A DNA stretch of 64,000 bases, from assembly GCF_002097715.1 (NCBI RefSeq), contig NZ_CP020738.1, forward strand, positions 1,860,001 to 1,924,000, written 5' to 3'. Below, piece after piece: positions 17,453-26,717 of this stretch (position 1 is the stretch's first letter; every line of letters begins with the position of its first letter). The translations under genes were made by a program, and so were the position numbers. The notes under the pieces are model-generated. The model worked only from the letters and a program-made list of their open reading frames with translations, did no database searches and was not told where the DNA came from. This DNA comes from Burkholderia ubonensis subsp. mesacidophila (lineage in GTDB: Bacteria > Pseudomonadota > Gammaproteobacteria > Burkholderiales > Burkholderiaceae).

Positions 17453-19006
17453 TCAGTTGACGCGTCGCGCGACGCCGTGCCAGTACTGTTCGCGAACGAG
17501 CTTGCGGGCGATCTTGCCGCTCGCGTTCTTCGGCAGGTCCGCGACGAAATCGACGGAGCGCGGCAGCTTGTAGTCGGCGAGCCGTGCGCGGCAGTGCGCG
17601 ACGAGGTCGCCGGCCAGTGCGTCGCGGCCCGGCTTCAGCACCACGACCGCCTTCACCGTCTCGCCCCACTTGTCGTCGGGCACGCCGACGACGCACGCTT
17701 CGAGCACGTCCGCGTGCTGGTACAGCGTGGCCTCGACTTCGGTCGGGTACACGTTGAAGCCGCCCGAGATGATCATGTCGTTCTTGCGGTCGACGAGGTA
17801 GATGAAGCCCTCGCGGTCGATGCACGCGAGATCGCCGGTATGCAGCCAGCCGTCGACCAGCACGTCGCGCGTCAGCTCGGGCGCATTCCAGTACCCCTGG
17901 AACACGTCCGCGCCGCGAATCACGATCTCGCCGATCGCGTCGCCTTCGACCTCGCGGCCTTGCGCATCGACGACCCGCACCTCGGTCTCGCCGAACGGCC
18001 GGCCGCATGACGCGAGCCGCGCGCGGTCGCGCAGCAGCGCATGCGCGTGATCGGCGATGCCGAGGCGCGTGACGCCCGACGTCGATTCGCTCGCACCATA
18101 GCCTTGCGACAGCACCGGCCCGATGCGCGACCACGCCTCCTCGATGCGCGCCGGCGCCATCGGCGCCGCGCCATAGCCGAGCACCTTCAGGCTGCGCAGG
18201 TCCGCGCCCACGAGATCGGGTTCGTTCAGCACCATGTTGATCATCGCCGGCACCATGAACGCGTGCGTGATCCGCAGCCGCGCGACCTCGGCGAGGAAAT
18301 GCGCGGGATCGAACGCGTCGAACAGTACGAGCGTCGCGCCGCAGAACAGGTACGGCTGCATCAGCATCCCCGACGCATGCGTGACCGGTCCGATCAGCGC
18401 AAGCCGGTCGCCGGGCTGCGCGGGGCGATCCATCCCGAGCACGATCTTGCGCAGCGACGCGAGCCGGTTGCCGTAGCTCTGCATCGCGGCCTTGATCCGG
18501 CCCGTCGAGCCAGACGAGAAATGCAGCACCGCGAGATCGTCGGGCGCGGGGGCGTAATCGGGCGTGGTGGCGCTCGCCTGCGCGAGCAGCGTTTCATAGT
18601 CGAGATAGCCGTCGACCGCGTCGTCGAGCGACACGAACCGCTCGACCGACCGGAAGCCCGGCGAATCGGGCGTGTAGTGCGTGTAGCCGCGCCCGCCGAT
18701 GAACGCGGCCGGCGTGCAGTTGCCGACAACGTCCGCCGCCTCGGCGGCCGTGAAGCGCGGGTTCAGCGCGGCCTTGACGAGGCCCGCCTTGTACAGCGCG
18801 CACTCGATCTCGACGAGCTCGATGCAGTTGCGCGCCTGCACGGCAATCCGTGCGCCGGGCGCGAAGCCGAGCCCGCGCAACGCGTTCGCGAGCCGCGACG
18901 AACGCTCGTCGAGCTGGCGGTAGGTGATGCCGCGGTCGCGGTGAAGGACGGCGGGCTGGTCGCCCCAGTAGCGGGCCGCGCGCCGCAGGAAGTAGGCAAA
19001 GCTCAA
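17453..19006 (-). CDS. AMP-dependent acyl-CoA synthetase/ligase
   Basis: This 517-residue enzyme activates a carboxylic acid to its CoA thioester via an acyl-adenylate. Adenylate-forming motifs are complete: the phosphate-binding loop HFSSGSTGRIKAAM, the A5-type QGYGASESTSGVT, the hinge region GWLHTGDLACIDREG and DRKNDMIISGGFNVYP, and the catalytic lysine in LPKNASGKIARK near the C-terminus. The third residue of the usual STG loop is preserved, so it should be active. It is the first gene of the operon and is divergent from a LysR regulator 102 bp away. The acid it activates (aromatic, aliphatic or amino acid-derived) is unknown. Confidence 0.95.
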   Translation of the reverse strand: MSFAYFLRRAARYWGDQPAVLHRDRGITYRQLDERSSRLANALRGLGFAPGARIAVQARNCIELVEIECALYKAGLVKAALNPRFTAAEAADVVGNCTPAAFIGGRGYTHYTPDSPGFRSVERFVSLDDAVDGYLDYETLLAQASATTPDYAPAPDDLAVLHFSSGSTGRIKAAMQSYGNRLASLRKIVLGMDRPAQPGDRLALIGPVTHASGMLMQPYLFCGATLVLFDAFDPAHFLAEVARLRITHAFMVPAMINMVLNEPDLVGADLRSLKVLGYGAAPMAPARIEEAWSRIGPVLSQGYGASESTSGVTRLGIADHAHALLRDRARLASCGRPFGETEVRVVDAQGREVEGDAIGEIVIRGADVFQGYWNAPELTRDVLVDGWLHTGDLACIDREGFIYLVDRKNDMIISGGFNVYPTEVEATLYQHADVLEACVVGVPDDKWGETVKAVVVLKPGRDALAGDLVAHCRARLADYKLPRSVDFVADLPKNASGKIARKLVREQYWHGVARRVN

Positions 19007-19108
19007 TCGGATTCTCCGTAGTCCAGCAGTGCCGCCAGTCTGTAAGATGTGCAGGCATCACCGCAATGCAGTGATGGCTATAAAGGCATAACCAAGAGGA
19101 ATTCCCTG

Positions 19109-19999
19109 ATGGAGACGCGCGACCTGGAATACCTGCTGGCCGTGGAGCGGCACGGCAGCATCGGCAAGGCGGCCGACGCACTGGGCCTGAGCCAGCCCGC
19201 ACTGACGAAGGCGATGCAGCGGCTGGAGGCGCAAGTCGGCGTGACGCTGTTCGACCGCACCGCGAACGGAATGGCGCCGACGCCGGCCGGCGCGCAGTTC
19301 ATCGCCCGCGCGCGCCGCATCGCGCTCGAGTACGACGACGCGATGAAAGAGATGCGTGCGATCAGCGGCGGCGAACAGGGGCTGGTCCGGATCGGTTATT
19401 CGCCGACGGTGCCGAACGGGCTCGTGCTCGGCGCGTGCCGGCAACTGATCCGCGAGCGGCCGGCCGCCCGGCTGCGCCTGCGGCGGCGGCTCGCGCGCGA
19501 TCTGCTCGATCTGCTGGCGGCCGGCGAGCTCGACCTGGTCGTCGCGCCGGAACCGCAACAGACGCGCGACGCGCTCACGATCGTCGAGCTGTTCCGCGAC
19601 CGGCTGTCGGTCCTCGCGGACGACGCGCACCCGCTGCAGCGCAAGCGCGGCCTCACGCTCGCCGATCTTGCCGAACAGGAATGGCTGCTGCCCGAAACGA
19701 CGATTCCGGTGCGCCGGCAGATCGACGACGCGTTCCGCACGCGCAAGCTCGCGGGGCCGCGCCTGCGCATCGAAACGGATTTCGGCAGCACGGCGCTGAT
19801 CCAGCTATTGCGCGGCACGCAACTGCTGTGTGTCGGCGGCACCGAGGCGCTCGACATGCTGGCAGGTGTGCGCGCGCTCGACTTGCGGCCCGGAGAGCTT
19901 GAATTGCGCAGGCGCATCGGCGCGATTCACCGCACGGACGCCTACGTGTCGCCGCTGGCGCACCGGATGATTGCGTTGCTGCAGGAGCACGTAAGATAG
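19109..19999 (+). CDS. LysR-family transcriptional regulator
   Basis: This 296-residue regulator has the LysR helix-turn-helix at residues about 1-60 (YLLAVERHGSIGKAADALGL, SQPALTKAMQRLEAQVGVTL). The substrate-binding domain follows (VRIGYSPTVPNGLVLGACRQ onwards). The ATG at 19109 has an AAGAGGA site. It is divergent from the acyl-CoA ligase gene, with the shared 102-bp gap as the expected binding region. It most likely activates the seven-gene operon in response to a pathway acid or CoA ester. Confidence 0.94.
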   Translation: METRDLEYLLAVERHGSIGKAADALGLSQPALTKAMQRLEAQVGVTLFDRTANGMAPTPAGAQFIARARRIALEYDDAMKEMRAISGGEQGLVRIGYSPTVPNGLVLGACRQLIRERPAARLRLRRRLARDLLDLLAAGELDLVVAPEPQQTRDALTIVELFRDRLSVLADDAHPLQRKRGLTLADLAEQEWLLPETTIPVRRQIDDAFRTRKLAGPRLRIETDFGSTALIQLLRGTQLLCVGGTEALDMLAGVRALDLRPGELELRRRIGAIHRTDAYVSPLAHRMIALLQEHVR

Positions 20000-20347
20000 C
20001 GACGCCTGACAATACGACCAGGGCCTGTTCACGCCGGTCAACGTGATGAACACGACCCAGACCTGATCGGCTCGGGCTTCGAAGTGAGCACAGGGCGCCT
20101 CCATGGCGCCCTGTGAACCACCCTGGGTCGGGTGGACGCGCAACGACTTGTCATCGCACCGCAGGCAAACCGGACTGGCTGACCTAGAATGGTTTTCGGG
20201 CTTTGTCCCTTTCTCGCGTTCGTGCCATCGCTGCGGCAAAGCCTGCATTTCCCTTTCCACGTGTTCTTGCTTCCGGTTCTCTCGCCCCGGTCGAACGACG
20301 GCGAAGGGTCGCCGTCCGGCCCGGCGGAACCGGATCGGAGATTGCAG
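20000..20347. other. 348-bp intergenic region
   Basis: No convincing gene is present. Short open frames here show neither ribosome-binding sites nor recognisable protein features. The region holds one strong stem-loop (20089-20115). The segment around 20020-20075 has a lower-complexity, remnant-like look. The promoter of the CHRD gene must lie in the right part. Confidence 0.5.
20089..20115. terminator. Strong stem-loop downstream of the LysR gene
   Basis: CACAGGGCGCC and GGCGCCCTGTG form a perfect 11-bp inverted repeat with a 5-base loop, about 90 bp after the LysR stop codon. There is no T-tract, so it could be a terminator, a protein site, or the end of a dispersed repeat. Confidence 0.5.
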
Positions 20348-20803
20348 ATGCCTACTTCAATGTCGCGACGGGCCTCCGTGGTACTCGCCGGGCTTGCGTG
20401 CGCGGGATCGATGACGCTCGCGCAGGCGGCGCCGATGTCGTTTTCCGTGCCGCTTGCCGGCTCGCAGGAAGTCCCGCCCGTCCAGACCCAGGGCACGGGC
20501 AAGGCCGACCTGACCTACGATCCGGACACCCGGGTCGTCACGTGGACGGTCGCCTTCAACGGCCTGTCGAGCGCCGCCACGATGGCGCACTTCCACGGCC
20601 CGGCTCCGGTCGGCAAGAATGCGTCGCCCCTGATCTGGCTGTCGAAGAAGGGCGCGATGTCGGCCGAGAGCCCGCTCACCGGCGAGGTGACGCTGTCGCC
20701 GTCCGACGCCCAGGCGTTCCTGGCCGGCAACCTGTACGTCAACGTGCATACCAAGGATTACCCGGCCGGTGAAATCCGCGGTCAGGTGGTGCCGCCGAAG
20801 TGA
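20348..20803 (+). CDS. Exported CHRD-domain protein
   Basis: This 151-residue protein has a signal peptide (residues 1-27, ending TLAQAAP) followed by a single CHRD domain. Conserved blocks are FSVPLAGSQEVPPVQTQGTG, MAHFHGPAPVGKNASP and NLYVNVHTKDYPAGEIRGQV. CHRD domains were first described in chordin and occur in many small bacterial exported proteins whose function is mostly unknown; the HFHG and NVHT histidines suggest metal contact but this is not proven. The ATG at 20348 has GGAG eight bases upstream. It stands alone. Confidence 0.92.
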   Translation: MPTSMSRRASVVLAGLACAGSMTLAQAAPMSFSVPLAGSQEVPPVQTQGTGKADLTYDPDTRVVTWTVAFNGLSSAATMAHFHGPAPVGKNASPLIWLSKKGAMSAESPLTGEVTLSPSDAQAFLAGNLYVNVHTKDYPAGEIRGQVVPPK

Positions 20804-20944
20804 AGCTGAAAGGCAACTGACGGCCGCCGCCCGGAGATACGTCGCGAGCAACCCGACGGTGACGGCCGCCGCAATGAGGAACAGCAGCGCCCGTCCCGCC
20901 TGCGCCGGCCGCGGCACAGGAATCGCGCATTCGACGCGCGCCGC

Positions 20945-23698
20945 TCACTTGCGCGTTCCGGCATGCCCGCTCCCCATCGATTCGAGCAGCGGCCGCAGCG
21001 CGTCGAGCTCGGCGCCGAAGCCGGCCCAGTCGCCCGCCTTCAGCCGTTCGAGCGCGCGCTCGTAATGCGCGAGGGCTTCGCGGGCGCGCGCATCCGCCGC
21101 CCCCGGGGGCGGCGCGGCCGCCGGCGCCGTTTCCTTGAACAGCGCCGCGAGCGCCGCGCTCAACGTGTCCTCCATCACGACGCGCTCGCCATACGCGGCG
21201 ATCACGCGCTTCAGTTCCGGCAGTTGCCCGGACGCCGCACGCAAATAGAGCGGCGAAACGTAGAGGATCGAGTGCTCGATCGGCACGACGACGAGATGGC
21301 CACGAATCACGCGCGAGCCCATCTGGTTCCACAGCGAGATCTGCTGCGAGATCTCGGTGCTCTGCTGGATCCGCGCCTCGATCTGGAACGGCCCGTAGAC
21401 GAGCTTGTCCTTCGGGAACGTATAGACGATCAGCTTGCCGTACTCGGGCGGATCGCAACGCGCCGCCAGCCACGCGATCATGTTCTCGCGCTGGCTCGGC
21501 ACCATCGGCAGCATCAGCACGAACTCGGCGCCCGTGTCGCCCGGCAGGCGCATCATCGTGTAGTACGGCGCCATCCGCGTGCCCGCGGCATCGCCGCCGT
21601 CGATATCGCTCAGCTCGCGCGGGAACTGCCACAGATCCTCGCGGTTGTAGAAGACTTCCGGCGCATCCATGTGGTACGCGCGGTACAGGTTCGCCTGGAT
21701 CAGGAACAGGTCCTCCGGGTAGCGGACATGCTGCCGAAGGTCCTGCGGCATCGCCGCAAGCGGCTTGAACATGCCGGGGAAGATGCGCTGCCAGGTCCGC
21801 ACGAGCGGGTCGCCCGGATCGCTGACATAGAAGTCGACCGTGCCGTTGTACGCGTCGACCGCCACCTTGACCGCGTTGCGGATGTAGTTGTCGCCGTCGC
21901 CGACGCCCGGCGGCGCATACGGGAACCAGCGGCTGGTCGTGTAGGCATCCTGGATCCAGAACACGCGCCCATTGCTCACGACCGGATACGGATCGTGGTC
22001 GAGCGACAGGAAAGGCGCGATCGTTCGGATCCGGTCGCGGATGTTGCGATGGAACAGCATCCGGCTGTCTTGCGTGACGTAGCGGGTCAGCAGGATGTTG
22101 GGATCGTCGAACTGCCACGCGAACAGGCTGCGCCGCGCGAGGCCGCCGATCGCGACGCCGTCGCGCCCGCCGTACGTCGTGTAAACGTTGCCATCCCCTT
22201 TCGGGTAGTCGAATTCGGGCACGCTGCCCTTCACGATCACATAGCCCTGCTCGCCTTCGCCGAAATAGACGCGCGGCTCGCTGATCGCCGGCCCGCCGTC
22301 GGCGACGGGCGGAATGTCCCGCAGATACAGCGAAGGCAGGCCTTCCGCGGATTTCTCGGTGACCGGCGACATCACGACGCCGTTGCCGTGCGTGAACAGC
22401 AGGTGCAGGTTCACCCAGGTCCGCGCGTTCCCGGCGAGCATCGCCGGCTCCAGTTCGCGCGCCGACACCATCACCTGCCGGTAGCCGGACGCGAGCGCGT
22501 AGCGGTCGATATCGACGGAGAAGAACTTGTAGTAGGTGCGGATTTCCTGCAGCTGCGCGTAGGTATCCATCAGCGGCTGCGTGTCCCACAGCCGGATGTT
22601 GTCGATGGTCGCGCGATTGGCCTCGAGCGCCGCGGGATTCAGCCCCTGCCCGGCGTCGAACGGCTGGACCGCGATCCGGGTGAGACCGTAGGCCTGCCGC
22701 GTCAGCGCGATGTTGTGCGCGAGATACGGCGTCTCGAGCTGCAGTTCGCTCGGCTTCACGTAGAAGCGCTCGAACAGCGCGGGATAGACGACCCCGAGCA
22801 CGAACCCGCCGCCGAACACCAGCAGCGCGGCGGCGGCCGGCAGCCGATAGCCGGGCCGGCGCAGGTTGACCACCAACGCGGCCGCCGCCGCGATCGCCAC
22901 GCCGATGAGCAGCCACAGCACCGGCAGCACGACGTGGACGTCGGTATAGCCGGCGCCGACCACGACGTCGTTGTTGTCGTAGAGCAGCAGGAAGCGGTCC
23001 AGCCACCACGACCACGCCTTCAGCAGGAACAGAAGCGCCAGCAGCGCCGAACCGTGAACCGCGGCGGCTGACGAAATCCCTTTCGGCGCCCGCAGCGCGA
23101 GGTCGCCGCGCAGCCAGTAGACGGCGCCCGCGACGAGCGCGCTACAGACGAGCAGTTGCAGCAGCCAGTTCCTGACCGCGATCCACGCCGGCAACGAGAA
23201 CAGGTAGAAGCCGATGTCCTTGCCGAAGATCGGATCGCGTTCGCCGAACGGCACCTGATGAAAAAAGCGCAGCGCGACCGGCCAGTTCGACATCTCGTTG
23301 CCGGCGATCGCCAGCGCCAGCACGACCGCGGCGACCACAATCACGAAACGCCACGGAATGCGCGCCAGGATCTGCCCGGCCATCGCCCTGACGGCCTCCT
23401 CCGCGCGCGTCGACAACGCCTCTTCCACCTGCCAGATCTCGATGCGCGTCGCGTAACGATGCGCGAGCAGGCCCGACGCGGCGATCGTCGCGGCCGATGC
23501 GGCGAACGCCACGACGAACAGCAGCACCCGGGTGAGCAGGATCGTCCAGAACACGCTCGCGTAGCCGACCGAAGCAAACCACAGCCAGTCGACCAGCACG
23601 CCGGTGACGCGCCCGACGGCGATCAGGCCGGCGACGACGATCGCGGCGGCGATCGCATAACGTCTGACGCGTGACGCGGAAGTCGCTTGCGGGCGCAT
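20945..23698 (-). CDS. UPF0182 family large membrane protein
   Basis: This 917-residue protein matches the UPF0182 family in length and layout. About seven membrane helices occupy the first 300 residues, and a large soluble region follows with family-typical blocks (YNGTVDFYVSDPGDPLVRTW, MFKPLAAMPQDLRQHVRYPE, PYYTMMRLPGD, EFVLMLPMVPSQRENMIAWL, WNQMGSRVIRGHLVVVPIEH). The function of the family is unknown. The last 60 residues form an Ala-rich helical tail. The gene is alone on this strand. Its end faces the CHRD gene at 20803, and a 218-bp gap separates it from the divergent DUF1810 gene. Confidence 0.93.
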   Translation of the reverse strand: MRPQATSASRVRRYAIAAAIVVAGLIAVGRVTGVLVDWLWFASVGYASVFWTILLTRVLLFVVAFAASAATIAASGLLAHRYATRIEIWQVEEALSTRAEEAVRAMAGQILARIPWRFVIVVAAVVLALAIAGNEMSNWPVALRFFHQVPFGERDPIFGKDIGFYLFSLPAWIAVRNWLLQLLVCSALVAGAVYWLRGDLALRAPKGISSAAAVHGSALLALLFLLKAWSWWLDRFLLLYDNNDVVVGAGYTDVHVVLPVLWLLIGVAIAAAAALVVNLRRPGYRLPAAAALLVFGGGFVLGVVYPALFERFYVKPSELQLETPYLAHNIALTRQAYGLTRIAVQPFDAGQGLNPAALEANRATIDNIRLWDTQPLMDTYAQLQEIRTYYKFFSVDIDRYALASGYRQVMVSARELEPAMLAGNARTWVNLHLLFTHGNGVVMSPVTEKSAEGLPSLYLRDIPPVADGGPAISEPRVYFGEGEQGYVIVKGSVPEFDYPKGDGNVYTTYGGRDGVAIGGLARRSLFAWQFDDPNILLTRYVTQDSRMLFHRNIRDRIRTIAPFLSLDHDPYPVVSNGRVFWIQDAYTTSRWFPYAPPGVGDGDNYIRNAVKVAVDAYNGTVDFYVSDPGDPLVRTWQRIFPGMFKPLAAMPQDLRQHVRYPEDLFLIQANLYRAYHMDAPEVFYNREDLWQFPRELSDIDGGDAAGTRMAPYYTMMRLPGDTGAEFVLMLPMVPSQRENMIAWLAARCDPPEYGKLIVYTFPKDKLVYGPFQIEARIQQSTEISQQISLWNQMGSRVIRGHLVVVPIEHSILYVSPLYLRAASGQLPELKRVIAAYGERVVMEDTLSAALAALFKETAPAAAPPPGAADARAREALAHYERALERLKAGDWAGFGAELDALRPLLESMGSGHAGTRK

Positions 23699-23916
23699 CG
23701 AGGCTCCTTTGCCGGCCCGTCACACGTGGCCGGCCGCGACCGGTCCGTGGTGCGCGGCTCATCCGCCAGGATCGCGGCTGGCCGGATTCTTCATGCTACG
23801 CCTGTCGCCGGCGCGCGGCCATCCGGCGGGACGCGGGGCGCATTTGCATGCCCTCCGGACCCGGATCACAATGAACGTCGGCGCGGCGGGCCGCGCCGGG
23901 ATGGACGGAGGGAGAC

Positions 23917-24336
23917 ATGGACGATCCCTATGACCTTCAACGCTTTGTCGACGCGCAGGAGCCGGTGTATGCGCAGGTCTGCGACGAACTGCGCAGCGGC
24001 CGCAAGCGCAGTCACTGGATGTGGTTCGTCTTTCCGCAGATCGAAGGGCTCGGCGACAGCGTCATGGCGCAGCGGTACGCGATCGCGTCATTGAACGAAG
24101 CCGACGCGTATCTTCGGCATCCGGTGCTCGGCGCACGGCTGCGCGAATGCACGCGGCTCGTCAACCACGTCGACGGCCGCTCGATCCAGGAGATTTTCGG
24201 CTATCCGGACTATCTGAAATTCCGGTCGTCGGTCACGCTGTTCGCGCATGCGACCTCAGAGAATGCGGTGTTCGTCGAAGCGCTCGAAAAATACTACGGC
24301 GGCGAAGCCGATCACGGCACGCTGGCGCGGATCTAG
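23917..24336 (+). CDS. DUF1810 family protein
   Basis: This 139-residue cytoplasmic protein matches DUF1810. Family blocks are YDLQRFVDAQEPVYAQVCDEL, then KRSHWMWFVFPQIEGLGDS, YPDYLKFRSSVTLFAHAT and VFVEALEKYYGGEADHGTLA. The family has no established biochemical function. It has a GGAGGGAGAC ribosome-binding stretch just before its ATG. The neighbours give no functional hint. Confidence 0.9.
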   Translation: MDDPYDLQRFVDAQEPVYAQVCDELRSGRKRSHWMWFVFPQIEGLGDSVMAQRYAIASLNEADAYLRHPVLGARLRECTRLVNHVDGRSIQEIFGYPDYLKFRSSVTLFAHATSENAVFVEALEKYYGGEADHGTLARI

Positions 24337-24370
24337 GCCGCGCGCCGTCAGGCGTCGGCCGCGACACGTG

Positions 24371-24823
24371 TTACGCCGCGCACTGCTCCGTCTCGCCCGC
24401 GGCGTCGCGCGACCTGCCCAGATACGCGTCGACCCGTTCGGCGACCTGCGCCACCGTCGCGCGCGGCGCAAGCCGCAACTGGCGATCGTAGAGCGCCAGC
24501 AGCCCGGCGATCGCGCCCGATGCCTCATCGCTCGCCGGCGCACAGGTGCCGGCCACGGCGGCGGCCGGATCGCACCGGTTGATCGCGTCCTGGGCCGCGT
24601 CGAACGTCGCGCGGCGCTCGCGATCGTCGCTCACCCCCGCCTCCAGCAGGAAGTGCGTCGCGACGAGCGCGTGCGTCAGCACGGTCAGCGTATGGCCATC
24701 GCCCCGGCCGGAACGGAGCGTGCACAACGCCATATAGCATTCGAGCGCGATCCTGTCCCGCTCCGCGGCGGGGATGGGCAGCAGATCGCCCTTGGTTCGA
24801 ATGGCGGTCTTCAACGGTCTCAT
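24371..24823 (-). CDS. Hypothetical protein, possibly a small regulator
   Basis: This 150-residue protein has no signal peptide or membrane helix. It begins MRPLKTAIRTKGDLLPIP and is mostly helical, with an Ala-rich second half. Similar short proteins are, as I recall, widespread in Burkholderiales and often loosely labelled as Fis-like regulators; I see no convincing helix-turn-helix. The start at 24823 lacks a clear ribosome-binding site. It ends about 35 bp from the convergent DUF1810 stop codon. It is transcribed in the same direction as the siderophore operon but 242 bp after it. Confidence 0.6.
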   Translation of the reverse strand: MRPLKTAIRTKGDLLPIPAAERDRIALECYMALCTLRSGRGDGHTLTVLTHALVATHFLLEAGVSDDRERRATFDAAQDAINRCDPAAAVAGTCAPASDEASGAIAGLLALYDRQLRLAPRATVAQVAERVDAYLGRSRDAAGETEQCAA

Positions 24824-25065
24824 GTGAACTGAATGGCGGGCGCTCAAACGTTTGCGATAGCCGGTGATAACGGCAGGTACGCCCCATAGCTTTAGGGTCG
24901 GCTTTACCCTGGGCAGGACGTGCCCGATTCGGCTTCCCGCCGTGGCTGGCCAACGCCGGAATCGCATGCCGGCCAAGGCTCGCGCCGCGCGGCAGGACCG
25001 TGTCCCTTCCCCCCGGCGGGATGAACCTCGACCAGGCGCCGGCCCGGTCGGGCGACGCTGGACGG

Positions 25066-25482
25066 TCAGCAACCGGACATCACGTCGCCGCGGCACAGGA
25101 CCAGGGAAATATTGCAGTTCGGAATCGGCGACGGAAATAGATGCCGTGTCGTCTTCTGCGGATAGAGCCGCCCGCCGCGCGCACGCGCGACGATCTCCTC
25201 CGGCGTGACGACGAAGCCGTCGCGCGACGCCACCACCTCGACCTGCCGGTACTCGAGCCGCAACGCCGGAATGCGCGAGAGCCCGAGCGCGTGCGCCGCC
25301 GCAAGACGGTGATGACCATCCATCACCGCGAAGCTGTCGCGTTCGAGAATGATCGGCACCCGCCACAAGCCGCTGTACTGCATCGCGCGGGCCAGTTCCG
25401 CCGCGTGCGCGTGGTCGTGCTCCTCGTTCGGCAGGATCGCCGCCGTTGAGACGAATTCGATCGGCAACGCGGCCAGCTTCAT
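25066..25482 (-). CDS. sbnI: SbnI-like ParB/Srx-fold protein, short form
   Basis: This 138-residue protein has the ParB/sulfiredoxin-type core with the signature DGHHRLAAAHALG at residues 55-67. S. aureus SbnI, the last gene of the staphyloferrin B operon, has this fold. It has been described as a free-serine kinase supplying O-phosphoserine to SbnA and as a haem-responsive regulator. Here only the N-terminal domain is present; S. aureus SbnI is about 250 residues. Glu20 and Glu21 lie where the family's proposed catalytic glutamate would be expected. The tail is unusual, with three cysteines in the last 18 residues (PNCNISLVLCRGDVMSGC). It overlaps the sbnH homologue by ATGA, so it is the last gene of the operon. 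The kinase role here is inferred. Confidence 0.78.
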   Translation of the reverse strand: MKLAALPIEFVSTAAILPNEEHDHAHAAELARAMQYSGLWRVPIILERDSFAVMDGHHRLAAAHALGLSRIPALRLEYRQVEVVASRDGFVVTPEEIVARARGGRLYPQKTTRHLFPSPIPNCNISLVLCRGDVMSGC

Positions 25483-26717
25483 GCTTGCCCCCCCGGAATC
25501 GGCTGCGCATCGCGCGCCGGCTCGACGAACACCCGTTCGGGATGCGGATGGCTCAGGAAGTCATGATGCGAGATGTGCCAGCCGTACGCGCCCGCCAGCC
25601 GGAACACGATCCGGTCCCCCACGCGCAGGCGCTCGACCGCCACATCGCGCGCGAGCACGTCCTTCGGCGTGCACAGCTCGCCGCACAGCGTCACGGCGCC
25701 GCGCTCGAGCGACGGCCGCGCGAACGCATAGGGCCACGCGTCGTTCGGCACGATCGAGAACGGATGGTCGTGCTGCCACGACGCGGGCAGGCGGAAATGA
25801 TGGGTGCCGCCCCGCAGCACGGCGAAGTGCTTGCCGTGATTGCGCTTGAGGTCGACGACTTCGGTGACGTAGTAGCCGCAGTCGGCCGCGATGAAGCGCC
25901 CGCATTCGAACACGATCCGGCAACCCGCATCGGCGTCCGCCAGCACCCCGCTCAACCCGGCGCAAAAGCGCGGCCAATCGAAGCCGCGCGACGGGTCGGC
26001 ATAGTTCACGCCGATCCCGCCGCCGACGTTGAGCGTCTCCAGCGCCAGCCCGTGCTCGCGGCGCAACCGGCTCGCGAGCGACAGGTAATGCCGCATCAAC
26101 GCAAGATGCGAGTCCGCGTCCAGGTTGTTCGACAGCGCGTGCACGTGCAGCCCGGCCAGCTCCACGGCGGGCAGCGTGCGGGCGAGCGCGATCGCGTCCG
26201 GCAGCGCATCCTCCTCGATGCCGAACTGCGTCGGCTGCCCGCCCATCGTCAGCGTGCCCCGCGGCCGCCGGTCGTCGCGGTCGGCCGCGAGCGAGTTCGG
26301 GTTCACGCGCAGCAGCACCCGCGCGCGCCGGCCCATGCGCGCCGCGACCGCATCGAGCCGTTGCAGCTGCAGCGGGCTCTCGACATGGAACAGCTCGACG
26401 TTGCTCGCGAGCGCGCCTTCGAGTTCGGCGTCGGTCTTGCCAGGCCCGCCGAATACGATCCGTGCGTGCGGCCCGACGTCACGCGCGCGGACCACCTCGC
26501 CGAGCGAAGCCACTTCGTAGCCCGCGACGACGCCGTCGAGCGTGCGCAGCACCTGCGCATCGCTGTTCGCCTTGATCGCGTAGAACAGCTCGCAGCCTGA
26601 CGGCAGCAGCGCGACCAGCCCGGCCGTGCGCACGCGCAAATGCGCGAGATCGTAGAGATAGGCGCAGACGGGCGACGCCGCGCCGTCGAGATAGCGTTCG
26701 ATCAATGTCCGATTCAT
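25479..26717 (-). CDS. sbnH: PLP-dependent decarboxylase, SbnH homologue
   Basis: This 412-residue enzyme is a fold-III PLP decarboxylase of the diaminopimelate/ornithine decarboxylase group. The PLP lysine is in ELFYAIKANSD (about residue 49) and the phosphate-binding glycines are in LNVGGGIGVNYADP. The C-terminal GELCTPKDVLARD carries the conserved cysteine. In staphyloferrin B synthesis SbnH decarboxylates citryl-diaminopropionate to citryl-diaminoethane. The identity as SbnH rests on its place between the sbnG and sbnI homologues in a fully syntenic cluster. Both junctions are ATGA overlaps. A lysine-pathway LysA role is unlikely in this context. Confidence 0.9.
   Translation of the reverse strand: MNRTLIERYLDGAASPVCAYLYDLAHLRVRTAGLVALLPSGCELFYAIKANSDAQVLRTLDGVVAGYEVASLGEVVRARDVGPHARIVFGGPGKTDAELEGALASNVELFHVESPLQLQRLDAVAARMGRRARVLLRVNPNSLAADRDDRRPRGTLTMGGQPTQFGIEEDALPDAIALARTLPAVELAGLHVHALSNNLDADSHLALMRHYLSLASRLRREHGLALETLNVGGGIGVNYADPSRGFDWPRFCAGLSGVLADADAGCRIVFECGRFIAADCGYYVTEVVDLKRNHGKHFAVLRGGTHHFRLPASWQHDHPFSIVPNDAWPYAFARPSLERGAVTLCGELCTPKDVLARDVAVERLRVGDRIVFRLAGAYGWHISHHDFLSHPHPERVFVEPARDAQPIPGGQA

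Noticed and set aside
20963..23071. 702-codon plus-strand open frame opposite the UPF0182 gene
   Set aside because: Low-complexity Arg-rich translation and no ribosome-binding site; the UPF0182 frame on the other strand is clearly the gene.
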